This document shows positions 1 through 6,667 of a stretch of 6,667 nt of DNA, in pieces. The position numbers were made by a program, and so were the translations under genes. Numbering within the stretch: the first letter of the stretch is position 1; every line of letters begins with the position of its first letter. This stretch comes from Dehalococcoidia bacterium (GTDB lineage Bacteria; Chloroflexota; Dehalococcoidia; Dehalococcoidales; UBA5760). The notes beneath the pieces are model-generated. The model was not told where the DNA came from. It made no database searches and saw only the letters and a list, made by a program, of their open reading frames with translations. The DNA lies in the NCBI GenBank assembly GCA_011176655.1, contig DUEB01000052.1, positions 1 to 6,667 on the forward strand, written 5' to 3'.

Positions 1-1836
1 GAAGAAATTACCCGGGACATCCCCAACGTCGGCGAGGAAAGCCTGCGCGAGCTTGACGAAGAGGGTATTATCCGGATTGGGGCCGAGGTAGGCCCGGGCG
101 ACATCCTGGTCGGTAAGATTACGCCAAAGGGTGAAACCGAGCTATCCGCTGAAGAGAAACTCCTGCGCGCTATCTTCGGAGAGAAGGCACGCGAGGTAAA
201 AGACACCTCGCTGCGTATGCCTCACGGCGAGTGGGGTGAAGTAGTCAATGTCAAGATATTCTCCAGCAGCAGCGGGGACGACCTCCCCGCCGGGGTGAAC
301 CAGTGGGTACAGGTGTGGGTTGCCCAGAAGCGAAAGATTTCGGTAGGTGATAAACTGGCTGGCCGGCACGGCAACAAGGGAGTCGTCTCCCTTATCGCCC
401 CGGTCGAGGATATGCCTTTCCTGCCTGATGGCACCCCGGTAGACATCATCCTCAACCCGATTGACGTCCCGTCACGAATGAACCTTGGGCAGCTTCTGGA
501 GACCCATCTCGGCTGGGCCGCCCGGATACTGGGCATCAGGGTAATGACCCCGGTCTTTGACGGTGCCGACGATACCGCCATCGAGGATGCCCTGGCCAGA
601 GTCTGGCTGGCGCAAAAAGCGGGGGCAATCAGCCCCAACCCCGATGACGAGCACCGCGGCGTGCAACTGGAACTGGCCGAGCCGTGGCTCAACAGCCACG
701 GCTACCAGGGCGAGCGGGTATTCAGCGATGAATACCCCGGCGCGGCACGGGAGGCCTGCCTGCGTCTGTGGCTCGAAGAGTTGGGTATTGCCAGCCGCAG
801 CCTCAGCCGGGAAGAGCTGGAGCAGACCGTGACCCGGGTCAACGCCGAGCAGAACCTGCCGCCGCCTATCGTGGGTAAGCTCACGCTCCGTGACGGGCGT
901 ACCGGACAGCCCTTTGACCAGCCGGTGACCGTGGGTAACATCTACATGCTGAAGCTGAACCACCTGGTGGAAGACAAGGTTCACGCCCGCTCCACCGGCC
1001 CCTACTCACTAATCAGCCAGCAACCCCTGGGGGGTAAGGCGCAGTTCGGCGGCCAGCGATTTGGTGAAATGGAGGTATGGGCCCTGGAAGCCTACGGCGC
1101 CGCCCATAACCTTCAGGAGATTCTGACCATAAAGTCAGACGACGTCACCGGACGCGCCAAGACCTACGAGGCGATAGTCAAAAATGAGAACATTCTCCAA
1201 TCGGGGGTACCGGAATCGTTTAAGGTACTTATCATGGAGCTCAGGAGCCTGGGGCTGGCAGTTGAAGTGCTCAGCGAGGAAGAGGAAAAGCTAACCCTTC
1301 CCGAACAGAGCGCCGAAGCGCTTGAGGAAGAGGCAAGCCTCGTCGGCGCTGAGGTAACCGAAGAGTCCCCTGAAGCGGAATCAGAGCTTAAACCGGCCGA
1401 GGAGCCGCCTCAGAGCCAGGAGACAGAAGAGACCCCTGAAGCAGTATCAGAGCCTAAACCGGCTGATGAGCCGCCTCAGAACCAGGTGATCGAAGAGACC
1501 CCTGAAGCAGTATCAGAGCTTAAACCGGCCGAGGAGCCGCCTCAGAGCCAGGAGACAGAAGAGACCCCTGAAGCAGTATCAGAGCTTAAACCGGCCGAGG
1601 AGCCGCCTCAGAGCCAGGTGACAGAAGAGACCCCTGAAGCAGTATCAGAGCCTAAACCGGCTGATGAGCCGCCTCAGAACCAGGTGATCGAAGAGACCCC
1701 TGAAGCAGTATCAGAGCTTAAACCGGCCGAGGAGCCGCCTCAGAGCCAGGTAGCCGAAGAGACCCCTGAAGCAGTATCAGAGCTTAAATCAGCCGAGGAG
1801 ACAGTTCAGAGCGAGGTGACAGAAGACAATGCTTGA
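1..1836 (+). CDS. rpoB: DNA-directed RNA polymerase subunit beta, C-terminal part (5' end outside window)
   Basis: Beta subunit of RNA polymerase; together with beta' it forms the catalytic core that makes RNA from a DNA template. The frame is open from base 1 with no start codon needed, so the gene enters from the left; 611 codons are visible before the TGA at 1834-1836. Hallmarks seen: the [13 protein letters not shown] region near 178-213, [12 protein letters not shown] (346-381) with the two lysines (codons 352 and 376) that contact the nascent RNA/NTP in the family, [21 protein letters not shown], and [10 protein letters not shown]...[28 protein letters not shown] (from 982). The E. coli insert that lies before the DDLAPG motif is absent. 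Two oddities: about 84 extra residues relative to E. coli between TPVFDG and DGRTG (565-885), and a 187-residue repetitive acidic tail after the conserved core (1273-1833). The gene overlaps rpoC by 8 bp, implying one transcript and coupled translation. Identity is certain; tail function is unknown. Confidence 0.98.
   Translation, partial: EEITRDIPNVGEESLRELDEEGIIRIGAEVGPGDILVGKITPKGETELSAEEKLLRAIFGEKAREVKDTSLRMPHGEWGEVVNVKIFSSSSGDDLPAGVNQWVQVWVAQKRKISVGDKLAGRHGNKGVVSLIAPVEDMPFLPDGTPVDIILNPIDVPSRMNLGQLLETHLGWAARILGIRVMTPVFDGADDTAIEDALARVWLAQKAGAISPNPDDEHRGVQLELAEPWLNSHGYQGERVFSDEYPGAAREACLRLWLEELGIASRSLSREELEQTVTRVNAEQNLPPPIVGKLTLRDGRTGQPFDQPVTVGNIYMLKLNHLVEDKVHARSTGPYSLISQQPLGGKAQFGGQRFGEMEVWALEAYGAAHNLQEILTIKSDDVTGRAKTYEAIVKNENILQSGVPESFKVLIMELRSLGLAVEVLSEEEEKLTLPEQSAEALEEEASLVGAEVTEESPEAESELKPAEEPPQSQETEETPEAVSEPKPADEPPQNQVIEETPEAVSELKPAEEPPQSQETEETPEAVSELKPAEEPPQSQVTEETPEAVSEPKPADEPPQNQVIEETPEAVSELKPAEEPPQSQVAEETPEAVSELKSAEETVQSEVTEDNA
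565..885 (+). other. Lineage-specific extra segment inside RpoB (between TPVFDG and DGRTG)
   Basis: The 107 residues between the conserved TPVFDG and LRDGRTG motifs compare with about 23 in E. coli RpoB as I recall it, so roughly 84 are extra. The segment is charged and probably helical (for example [14 protein letters not shown] and [11 protein letters not shown]) with a proline-rich exit (NLPPPIV). The frame is intact on both sides and the flanking motifs are perfect, so this is a genuine insert and not a sequencing error. Similar extra segments may be usual in Chloroflexota RpoB; I could not check this. No function is assigned. Confidence 0.6.
1360..1821 (+). repeat. Seven in-frame 66-bp tandem repeats encoding an acidic Pro/Glu-rich RpoB tail
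   Basis: Seven consecutive 66-bp units (starts 1360, 1426, 1492, 1558, 1624, 1690, 1756), each encoding 22 residues. The consensus begins [10 protein letters not shown], continues [10 protein letters not shown], and ends in a variable pair (ET, VI, VT or VA). A typical unit has six Glu, one Lys and four Pro, so it should be disordered and strongly negative. Units 2 and 5 are identical at DNA level; units 3 and 4 differ by one base; units 1 and 7 at the edges are the most diverged (unit 1 has ESPEAES; unit 7 has [12 protein letters not shown]). Homogeneous centre and decayed edges are typical of repeats growing by slippage or unequal exchange. The unit length is a multiple of three, so copy number can change without breaking rpoB. 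Confidence 0.97.
1813..1819 (+). promoter_or_regulatory. Ribosome binding site of rpoC, inside the last rpoB repeat
   Basis: GAGGTGA lies 9 nt before the rpoC ATG at 1829 and is a good Shine-Dalgarno match. It sits within repeat unit 7, where the other units mostly read CAGGTGA, CAGGAGA or CAGGTAG at the same place; the C-to-G change (Gln to Glu in RpoB) improves the match. It supports the ATG at 1829 as the rpoC start. Confidence 0.8.
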
Positions 1837-4800
1837 AGTCAATGATTTTGATGCCGTCCGCATCTCTTTAGCTTCACCGGAGCAGATTAGAAGCTGGTCT
1901 TACGGTGAGGTAACCAAACCGGAGACCATCAATTACCGCACCCTGAAGCCGGAAAGGGACGGGCTTTTCTGTGAGAGAATCTTCGGCCCGACCAAAGACT
2001 ACGAATGCTTCTGCGGTAAATATAAGAAGATTCGCTACAAAGGGGTGGTCTGCGACAAGTGCGGTGTCGAGGTAGCCCGGTCTAAGGTACGCCGGGAACG
2101 CATGGGGCATATCGAACTGGCCAGCCCGGTAAGTCATATCTGGTTCGCCCGGGGCATACCCAGCCGGCTGGGTCTACTGCTCGACCTGTCACCGCGAAGC
2201 CTGGAGCGTGTTCTCTACTTCTCACACTACATCATCACCGCCATCAACGAAGAGGCGTTTCAGGAACTGAGGGAACAGCTCAAGCAGACCTGCTCGCAGA
2301 AAACCGAGGAGGCCGAGACCGCCCTGGAAGCCAAGGTCAGCGAGCTGGAGGCCGGCGGGGCAACCGTGGAAGAGGTAAACCAGCTTCGCCGCCAATGGGT
2401 CGAGGAAAAAACACAACTTGAAGAACAGCTTGAGAACGACCTCGCCCAGCTAGAGGACCTGCGCAAGGGCACGCTACTCACCGAGAACCGCTACCAGGAG
2501 CTAGCGCAGAAGTTCGGCGCCGCTTTTGAGGCGGGGATGGGGGCTGAGGCGATTCTCCAGATTCTCAAGACCCTGAACCTCGATAAAGTGCACAACACCC
2601 TGGTTCAGGAGACCCGTCATACCTCGGGCCAGCGCCGTAAAAAAGCCTCGAAGCAGTTGCAGGTAGTGGAAGCCTTCCGCCGCAGCGGCAACAAACCGGA
2701 GTGGATGATTATTACCGTGCTGCCGGTCTTACCCCCCGACCTCAGACCTATGGTTCAGCTGGATGGTGACAGATTCGCCACCAGCGACTTAAATGACCTG
2801 TACCGCCGCGTCATTAACCGCAATAACCGGCTGCGCCACCTGCTGGAAATAAGCGCTCCCGAGATTATTATCCGCAATGAGAAGCGGATGCTCCAGGAAT
2901 CAGTCGACTCTCTTATCGATAATGAAAAGAGGGGAGGACGGGCGGTCTCCATCAGCAGCGGCAGCCACAAGCTGAAGTCCCTATCGGACATGCTCCGCGG
3001 CAAACAGGGACGCTTTCGTCAGAACCTGCTAGGCAAGCGGGTTGACTACAGCGGCCGCTCGGTTATTGTGGTCGGCCCGGAGCTCAAGCTGCACCAGTGC
3101 GGCCTGCCCCGACGCATGGCTCTAGAGCTATTCAAGCCCTTCATCGTGCGCCGGCTGCTTGAGCAGGGACTGGCCTACAGTGACAAAGCTGCCCGACGGC
3201 TGGTAGCCCGAGCCAAGCCTGAGATATACGACATTCTGGAAGAGGTGGTCACGGAACGGCCGGTGCTGCTTAACCGGGCGCCAACCCTGCACCGGCTTGG
3301 CATTCAGGCTTTCGAGCCGGTGCTTATTGACGGCAGTGCCATCCGGCTTCACCCCCTGATGTGCTCTGCCTTTAACGCTGACTTTGACGGCGACCAGATG
3401 GCGGTTCACCTGCCCCTGTCCAAAGCCGCGGTCAAGGAAGCCAGAGAGACCATGCTCAGCATTAACAATATGCTTTTACCCAGCTGCGGCGAGCCAGTCG
3501 TCACCCCAACCCTGGACATGGTGCTGGGCTGCTACTACCTGACCACCATCAAAGCCGGCGCCAAAGGGGAAGGCACCGTCTTCAGCAGCTTAGAACAGGC
3601 AACCCTCGCCTGCGAGCTGGGCATCATTAACTTCAGAGCGGAGATTGAAGTCAGGCACGGCATGGACGGGCAGCGGATTAAGACCAGCGCCGGTCGCATC
3701 ATCTTCAATGAGGCTCTGCCTCCTGAGATGCGCGACTACAGTAGAATAATTAACAAGTCAAGCCTGAAAAAGCTAGTAACCAGCTCCTACCATCTGCTGA
3801 GCAAACCGGAAATGGCCGAGCTGCTGGACAACCTGAAACGACTGGGCTTCCAGTATGCCACCCAGTCGGGAACCAGCATCAGCATGAGTGACATTAAGGT
3901 TCCGCCCGAAAAACCAAAACTAATTGAAGGGGCTGAGGAAAGGGCGGCCATTATCGAAAACCAGTACCGGCGCGGCCTGATTACCGAAGACGAAAGGTAC
4001 AGCGGTGTCGTCAGCGTGTGGATGGAAACCACCGACCAGATAACCGAGACTATCTCCAACTCCCTTGACCGCTACGGTGGCATCTACATGATGTCAACCT
4101 CAGGCGCCAAGGGTAACATTTCCCAGATCAGACAGATGGCCGGGATGCGCGGTCTGATGACCAACCCGTCGGGCCGAATAATTGACTTCCCAATCAGGTC
4201 CAGCCTGCGAGAAGGGCTCAGCGTCCTGGAATACTTTATCTCGACTCACGGGGCGCGCAAGGGGCTGGCCGATACGGCGCTACGAACCTCGGAGAGCGGC
4301 TACCTGACCCGCCGCCTGATTGATGTTGCCCAAGACGTTATCATCCGCCAGGAGGACTGCGGCACCAGGGACGGCATCTGGATATCCGAGCCGGGAGCAA
4401 GGGAACTCCTGCCCTCATTCGCCGAGCGCATAATCGGGCGCCTGGCGGCGACCAAGGTAGTCGACCCGCAAACCGGGGAAATCATTGTTGACCGCAACGA
4501 GGAGATTGATGAGGCAAAGACAGATAGAATTATAGCCTGCGGGTTAACCAGGGTTCACGTCCGCTCTCCCCTCACCTGCGAGTCGCGGCAGGGTGCCTGC
4601 CAGTGGTGCTACGGGCGAGACCTTGCCCGCGGCCACCTGGTCGACATGAACACCGCCGTTGGCATCATCGCCGCCCAGAGCATCGGCGAGCCGGGCACCC
4701 AGCTCACACTACGCACCTTCCACACCGGCGGTGTCGTCGGACTCGACATCACCACCGGTCTCCCCAGAGTAGAAGAGCTCTTTGAGGGCAGATCGCCCAA

Positions 4801-5710
4801 GGCACAGGCTATCGTCTCGGAGATAGACGGCGAGGTCGAGGTGATTGACAGCGAGGGGGAGAGAAAGGTCAGGGTCTTAAATGCCGAGGTATTCCATGAC
4901 GAGTATTCACTGCCCCCGGGCTGGCAGGTTATGGTGAAGAACAAGCAGTGGGTGGATGTGGGCACGGTGCTGGCCAGCCAACCTCCCCAGGACGAGACGA
5001 CAGCGGAGTCGGCGGAGGTGACCACCGAGGCCGAACCTCTCTTAGCCCGTGTCGCCGGTGAGGTAACCGTTAAAAAGGGACAGCTATCCATAAAGTACCA
5101 GGAGCAGGAGGTGTGCGAATATCCAGTCCCGGCCGCCATCCATATCCGGGTTAAGAGTGGAGACAGCATTAAGGCCGGAGAGCAACTGACCGACGGCTCC
5201 ATTAACCCGCAGGACATACTGCGCATTCTGGGCAAGGAGGCTGTCCAGCGCTACCTGGTCGACGAGATACAGAAGGTCTACCGCTCCCAGGGGGTAAACA
5301 TCAACGATAAGCACATTGAGGTCATCGCCCACCAGATGCTGACCAAGGTCTACATTGATTCTTCCGGCGATACCGAGCTGGTACCCGGAGAGCTGGTGGA
5401 CAGGTTCCAGTATGAGGACATCAACGCCAAGGTGCTCGCCGAGGGAGGCGAGCCGACGACGGCTCACATCGTGCTCCTGGGGATAACCCGGGCCTCGCTG
5501 AATACCTATAGCTGGCTGGCCGCCGCCTCCTTCCAGGAGACCACCCGGGTGCTTACCGAAGCCGCAGTTTCGGGCAAAACTGACCGGCTGGTCGGGCTCA
5601 AAGAAAACGTCATCATCGGGAAACTGATTCCGGCCCGCTTCACAATCTCCGAAGACGTACCCGAGCTGCCGCCCGTCGAGGAGGAAGAGCCCACCGAGCT
5701 AACCCTCTAG
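1829..5710 (+). CDS. rpoC: DNA-directed RNA polymerase subunit beta' (complete)
   Basis: Catalytic beta' subunit, 1293 residues, which holds the active-site Mg2+ and much of the DNA/RNA channel. Seen in order: N-terminal zinc site C60, C62, C75, C78; a charged coiled-coil insert at about 141-215; lid region near 300; sigma-binding clamp helices about 318-365 ([12 protein letters not shown]...RNEKRMLQE); [20 protein letters not shown] (391-410); catalytic NADFDGDQM (516-524, with D518, D520, D522 holding Mg2+); AGMRGLM (771-777); bridge helix about 800-835 ([16 protein letters not shown]); second zinc site C844, C917, C924, C927; trigger loop with R962 and H965, lacking the large E. coli SI3 insert; a Thr/Glu-rich linker near 1055-1070; and the C-terminal GITRASLNT and [13 protein letters not shown] motifs. 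The protein ends in an acidic stretch ([11 protein letters not shown]). The start is set by the RBS at 1813-1819 and overlaps rpoB by 8 bp, so it is cotranscribed. All key residues are present, so it should be functional. Confidence 0.99.
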   Translation: MLEVNDFDAVRISLASPEQIRSWSYGEVTKPETINYRTLKPERDGLFCERIFGPTKDYECFCGKYKKIRYKGVVCDKCGVEVARSKVRRERMGHIELASPVSHIWFARGIPSRLGLLLDLSPRSLERVLYFSHYIITAINEEAFQELREQLKQTCSQKTEEAETALEAKVSELEAGGATVEEVNQLRRQWVEEKTQLEEQLENDLAQLEDLRKGTLLTENRYQELAQKFGAAFEAGMGAEAILQILKTLNLDKVHNTLVQETRHTSGQRRKKASKQLQVVEAFRRSGNKPEWMIITVLPVLPPDLRPMVQLDGDRFATSDLNDLYRRVINRNNRLRHLLEISAPEIIIRNEKRMLQESVDSLIDNEKRGGRAVSISSGSHKLKSLSDMLRGKQGRFRQNLLGKRVDYSGRSVIVVGPELKLHQCGLPRRMALELFKPFIVRRLLEQGLAYSDKAARRLVARAKPEIYDILEEVVTERPVLLNRAPTLHRLGIQAFEPVLIDGSAIRLHPLMCSAFNADFDGDQMAVHLPLSKAAVKEARETMLSINNMLLPSCGEPVVTPTLDMVLGCYYLTTIKAGAKGEGTVFSSLEQATLACELGIINFRAEIEVRHGMDGQRIKTSAGRIIFNEALPPEMRDYSRIINKSSLKKLVTSSYHLLSKPEMAELLDNLKRLGFQYATQSGTSISMSDIKVPPEKPKLIEGAEERAAIIENQYRRGLITEDERYSGVVSVWMETTDQITETISNSLDRYGGIYMMSTSGAKGNISQIRQMAGMRGLMTNPSGRIIDFPIRSSLREGLSVLEYFISTHGARKGLADTALRTSESGYLTRRLIDVAQDVIIRQEDCGTRDGIWISEPGARELLPSFAERIIGRLAATKVVDPQTGEIIVDRNEEIDEAKTDRIIACGLTRVHVRSPLTCESRQGACQWCYGRDLARGHLVDMNTAVGIIAAQSIGEPGTQLTLRTFHTGGVVGLDITTGLPRVEELFEGRSPKAQAIVSEIDGEVEVIDSEGERKVRVLNAEVFHDEYSLPPGWQVMVKNKQWVDVGTVLASQPPQDETTAESAEVTTEAEPLLARVAGEVTVKKGQLSIKYQEQEVCEYPVPAAIHIRVKSGDSIKAGEQLTDGSINPQDILRILGKEAVQRYLVDEIQKVYRSQGVNINDKHIEVIAHQMLTKVYIDSSGDTELVPGELVDRFQYEDINAKVLAEGGEPTTAHIVLLGITRASLNTYSWLAAASFQETTRVLTEAAVSGKTDRLVGLKENVIIGKLIPARFTISEDVPELPPVEEEEPTELTL

Positions 5711-5742
5711 GGGCTCACCTCACGGCTAAAGTACTTATAAAA

Positions 5743-5773
5743 AGAGTCGCCCGGGGTAAAGCCGGGCGGCTTT
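5743..5773. terminator. Probable bidirectional intrinsic terminator between convergent genes
   Basis: A GC-rich stem pairs 5746-5754 (GTCGCCCGG) with 5762-5770 (CCGGGCGGC), nine pairs with one G-T wobble, around a 7-nt loop; three weaker pairs extend it to 5743 and 5773. On the plus strand the stem is followed by TTTCTT, ending rpoBC. On the minus strand it is followed by TCTTTTTATA, a better U-tract, and lies 28 nt past the stop of the convergent methyltransferase gene. One hairpin therefore plausibly ends both transcripts. Confidence 0.85.
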
Positions 5774-5801
5774 CTTGGGGCCGCATCTTTTAATTAACAC
5801 C

Positions 5802-6347
5802 CTAACCTTTAAGTCTGGGGAAGAACATGGGGACCTTCTTCTTATATTCAAGATACTCCCTGCCCAGACGCCTCTCCAGCTCCGTTTCTTCGATTTTCTT
5901 TAATTCCAGCACGTCGAGCAGAATAAATAGCGGGCTGAATATAGCCACCAGAGAGACCGACCGGAACAGAACCCCGAACCCGAACAGCAGGATATATATC
6001 CCGGTGTGCATGGGGTTTCTAGCATGCGCATAAGGCCCGGTAGTAACCAGCCTCGGGGGCGGGATGGAAGGGATGGGGGTTCCTCTTACTCTAGCGAAGT
6101 GAACCGTTGACCACACTATGAGCAGCAGTCCCACCGCAAGAAGCGGGACGAACAAGATAGTATTCAATGGCACCGGCAGAAGCCCAGGGAAGCCTAAGAA
6201 CCTATCCGTCCGAAGGGAAAGGAAAACGAGCAGCCATATAAAGCCCAAGAAAGCAGTTGCTAACCACGGAGTAAGGCGGCTTCTAACCCTTCGGTTGCCT
6301 GTGGCCGCCCGATAGAAGGTAGCGACCCACCGGTCACGTAAACCCAT
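5802..6347 (-). CDS. Isoprenylcysteine carboxyl methyltransferase / phospholipid methyltransferase-like membrane protein
   Basis: A 181-residue integral membrane protein. Predicted membrane segments by eye: about 29-46, 62-82, 114-128 and 131-148. The C-terminal half carries the signature of the ICMT/PEMT superfamily: TGPYAHARNPMHTG (103-116), then E153-E154 and the GREYLEYKKKVPMFFP ending (162-177). In characterised members this region binds S-adenosylmethionine next to a lipid-facing acceptor pocket, so SAM-dependent methylation of a membrane lipid or lipophilic substrate is likely; the actual substrate cannot be told, since bacteria usually lack prenylated CaaX proteins. The start is the ATG at 6345-6347: upstream in frame there is no ATG, GTG or TTG before a stop, and AAGGG sits 4 nt ahead. 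It is convergent with rpoC, shares the terminator at 5743-5773, and has a likely promoter at 6414-6442. The family call is firm; the substrate is unknown. Confidence 0.88.
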   Translation of the reverse strand: MGLRDRWVATFYRAATGNRRVRSRLTPWLATAFLGFIWLLVFLSLRTDRFLGFPGLLPVPLNTILFVPLLAVGLLLIVWSTVHFARVRGTPIPSIPPPRLVTTGPYAHARNPMHTGIYILLFGFGVLFRSVSLVAIFSPLFILLDVLELKKIEETELERRLGREYLEYKKKVPMFFPRLKG

Positions 6348-6413
6348 GGCACCCTTGATTCCCCCTAACCTCAGAAGTGTGCCTCGCCGGTAATCATAAG
6401 CTCACTGGTGGAC

Positions 6414-6442
6414 ACTCTAAGCGGACACCCCGGTTTTGTCAA
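6414..6442 (-). promoter_or_regulatory. Probable sigma70-type promoter for the methyltransferase gene
   Basis: Read on the minus strand, TTGACA (6442-6437) is a perfect -35, followed after 17 bp by TAGAGT (6419-6414), which matches TATAAT at four of six places including the key second A and last T. The predicted RNA start near 6407 would give a leader of about 60 nt to the ATG at 6347. The weaker -10 lowers confidence. Confidence 0.55.
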
Positions 6443-6455
6443 GAGCTAATTGACA
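6437..6455. repeat. Inverted repeat formed by two divergent -35 boxes (possible operator)
   Basis: TGTCAA (6437-6442) and TTGACA (6450-6455) are perfect 6-bp inverted copies separated by 7 nt (GAGCTAA). Each is the -35 box of one of two back-to-back promoters. The symmetry may be only a by-product of two consensus boxes, or it may be a binding site for a regulator acting on both genes; the sequence alone does not decide. Confidence 0.6.
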
Positions 6456-6477
6456 TTTCTGAAATGGATGCTAAAAT
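6450..6477 (+). promoter_or_regulatory. Strong sigma70-type promoter for the Panacea-domain gene
   Basis: A perfect -35 TTGACA (6450-6455), a 16-bp spacer and -10 TAAAAT (6472-6477, five of six matches). The RNA start should fall near 6484, just before the Shine-Dalgarno at 6486, giving a leader of only about 20 nt. The good match argues that the downstream gene has its own transcription and is not an extension of rpoBC. Confidence 0.8.
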
Positions 6478-6485
6478 TAAGGAAA

Positions 6486-6492
6486 GGGAGGT
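6486..6492 (+). promoter_or_regulatory. Ribosome binding site choosing the 6504 start
   Basis: GGGAGGT is a strong Shine-Dalgarno 11 nt before the ATG at 6504. An in-frame ATG at 6468 lies inside the promoter, upstream of the predicted RNA start, and has no such site, so 6504 is preferred. Confidence 0.75.
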
Positions 6493-6503
6493 GGGGGTTA
6501 CCT

Positions 6504-6667
6504 ATGAGTGAAATACGTTTCAACTTCGACCGAACAAAGGCCATTGAGACCATATTATATTTGTCCCACAGGGTATTTGATTCTGACATTTATGGTATAT
6601 GCAAATTGCTATACCTAGCAGATAAAACCAGCCTAGAGAAATACGGCCGTTTCATTTTTGGCGAAAC
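6504..6667 (+). CDS. Panacea (DUF4065/SocA-like) domain protein, N-terminal 54 residues (runs off window)
   Basis: Only the first 54 codons are present; the frame is open to the window end. The peptide starts MSEIRFNFDRTKAIETILYL and contains the core Panacea pattern: a K-AIETILYLSH helix, then KLLYLADKTSLEKYGRFIFG (residues 34-53), in which LLYLAD, the following LEKYGR and the F/I-x-G end are typical. The Panacea domain occurs in SocA of Caulobacter, a proteolytic adaptor antitoxin, and in the antitoxins of PanAT toxin-antitoxin pairs, where one antitoxin fold is combined with many unrelated toxins. It also occurs in phage and prophage proteins. No toxin gene is visible; the downstream flank is outside the window, and the upstream neighbour is a divergent membrane methyltransferase. 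GC is about 38% by hand count, against about 60% in a sampled rpoC line, which suggests acquired DNA. Antitoxin function is inference from the domain only. Confidence 0.75.
   Translation, partial: MSEIRFNFDRTKAIETILYLSHRVFDSDIYGICKLLYLADKTSLEKYGRFIFGE

Noticed and set aside
222..984. Overlapping antisense open frames opposite rpoB
   Set aside because: Shadows of the rpoB frame; no family resemblance, and rpoB motifs are intact throughout.
1360..1821. CRISPR-like regular repeats
   Set aside because: The units are directly adjacent with no spacers, keep the rpoB reading frame and encode a regular peptide, so this is a coding tandem repeat.
4700..4790. Short trigger-loop region of RpoC as a possible deletion
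   Set aside because: Only the E. coli-type SI3 insert is missing; the short form with LRTFHTGG and [10 protein letters not shown] is the ordinary one in most phyla.
4609..5235. Long antisense open frame (208 codons) opposite rpoC
   Set aside because: It lies wholly within conserved rpoC coding sequence, its product is Ser/Pro/Thr-rich low-complexity of the kind produced by reading a GC-rich gene backwards, and no recognisable domain or ribosome site was seen.
5696..5716. Small hairpin over the rpoC stop codon (GAGC with GCTC, CCC with GGG)
   Set aside because: Short, bulged by three bases and without a following T-run; the stronger hairpin 30 bp downstream is a better terminator.
5827..6315. 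Two plus-strand open frames opposite the methyltransferase gene
   Set aside because: Their products show no domain, while the opposite strand gives a coherent membrane protein with superfamily motifs, a ribosome site and a promoter.
6468..6503. Earlier in-frame ATG adding 12 codons to the Panacea-domain gene
   Set aside because: It sits just before the -10 box, upstream of the predicted RNA start, and has no Shine-Dalgarno; the added peptide is basic and Trp/Gly-rich and is unlike the family start.

Overview
The window carries the end of a bacterial RNA polymerase operon, followed by a small convergent membrane-methyltransferase gene and the start of a divergent Panacea-domain gene. The two polymerase subunits are bacterial in type and lack the large E. 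coli-specific inserts. RpoC carries both zinc-binding cysteine sets and a charged coiled-coil insert near its N-terminus. This architecture, with about 60% GC in a sampled coding line, looks like Chloroflexota, perhaps class Dehalococcoidia. That placement rests on family resemblance only and was not tested with a tree.

Layout: bases 1-1836 hold the C-terminal part of rpoB, whose beginning lies outside the window. The conserved core ends near base 1272. It is followed by a 187-residue acidic, proline-rich tail built mostly from seven in-frame 66-bp (22-residue) tandem repeats (1360-1821). rpoC (1829-5710) is complete, overlaps the end of rpoB by 8 bp, and takes its ribosome binding site from the last, degenerate repeat unit. 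A GC-rich hairpin at 5743-5773 lies between rpoC and the convergent gene and has terminator features in both directions. The minus-strand gene (5802-6347) encodes a 181-residue ICMT/PEMT-like membrane methyltransferase.

The 156-bp spacer 6348-6503 holds two divergent sigma70-type promoters whose -35 boxes form an inverted repeat. The plus-strand promoter drives a gene starting at 6504 that runs off the window. Its first 54 residues resemble the Panacea (DUF4065/SocA-like) antitoxin domain, and it is clearly more AT-rich than the polymerase genes.

The rpoBC pair makes the two large subunits that together form the polymerase active centre. The two downstream genes are not obviously connected with transcription. 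They look like accessory genes lying beyond the operon terminator. The most unusual points are the repeat-built RpoB tail, the way the rpoC translation signal is embedded in it, and the probable start of a toxin-antitoxin-like locus at the right edge.
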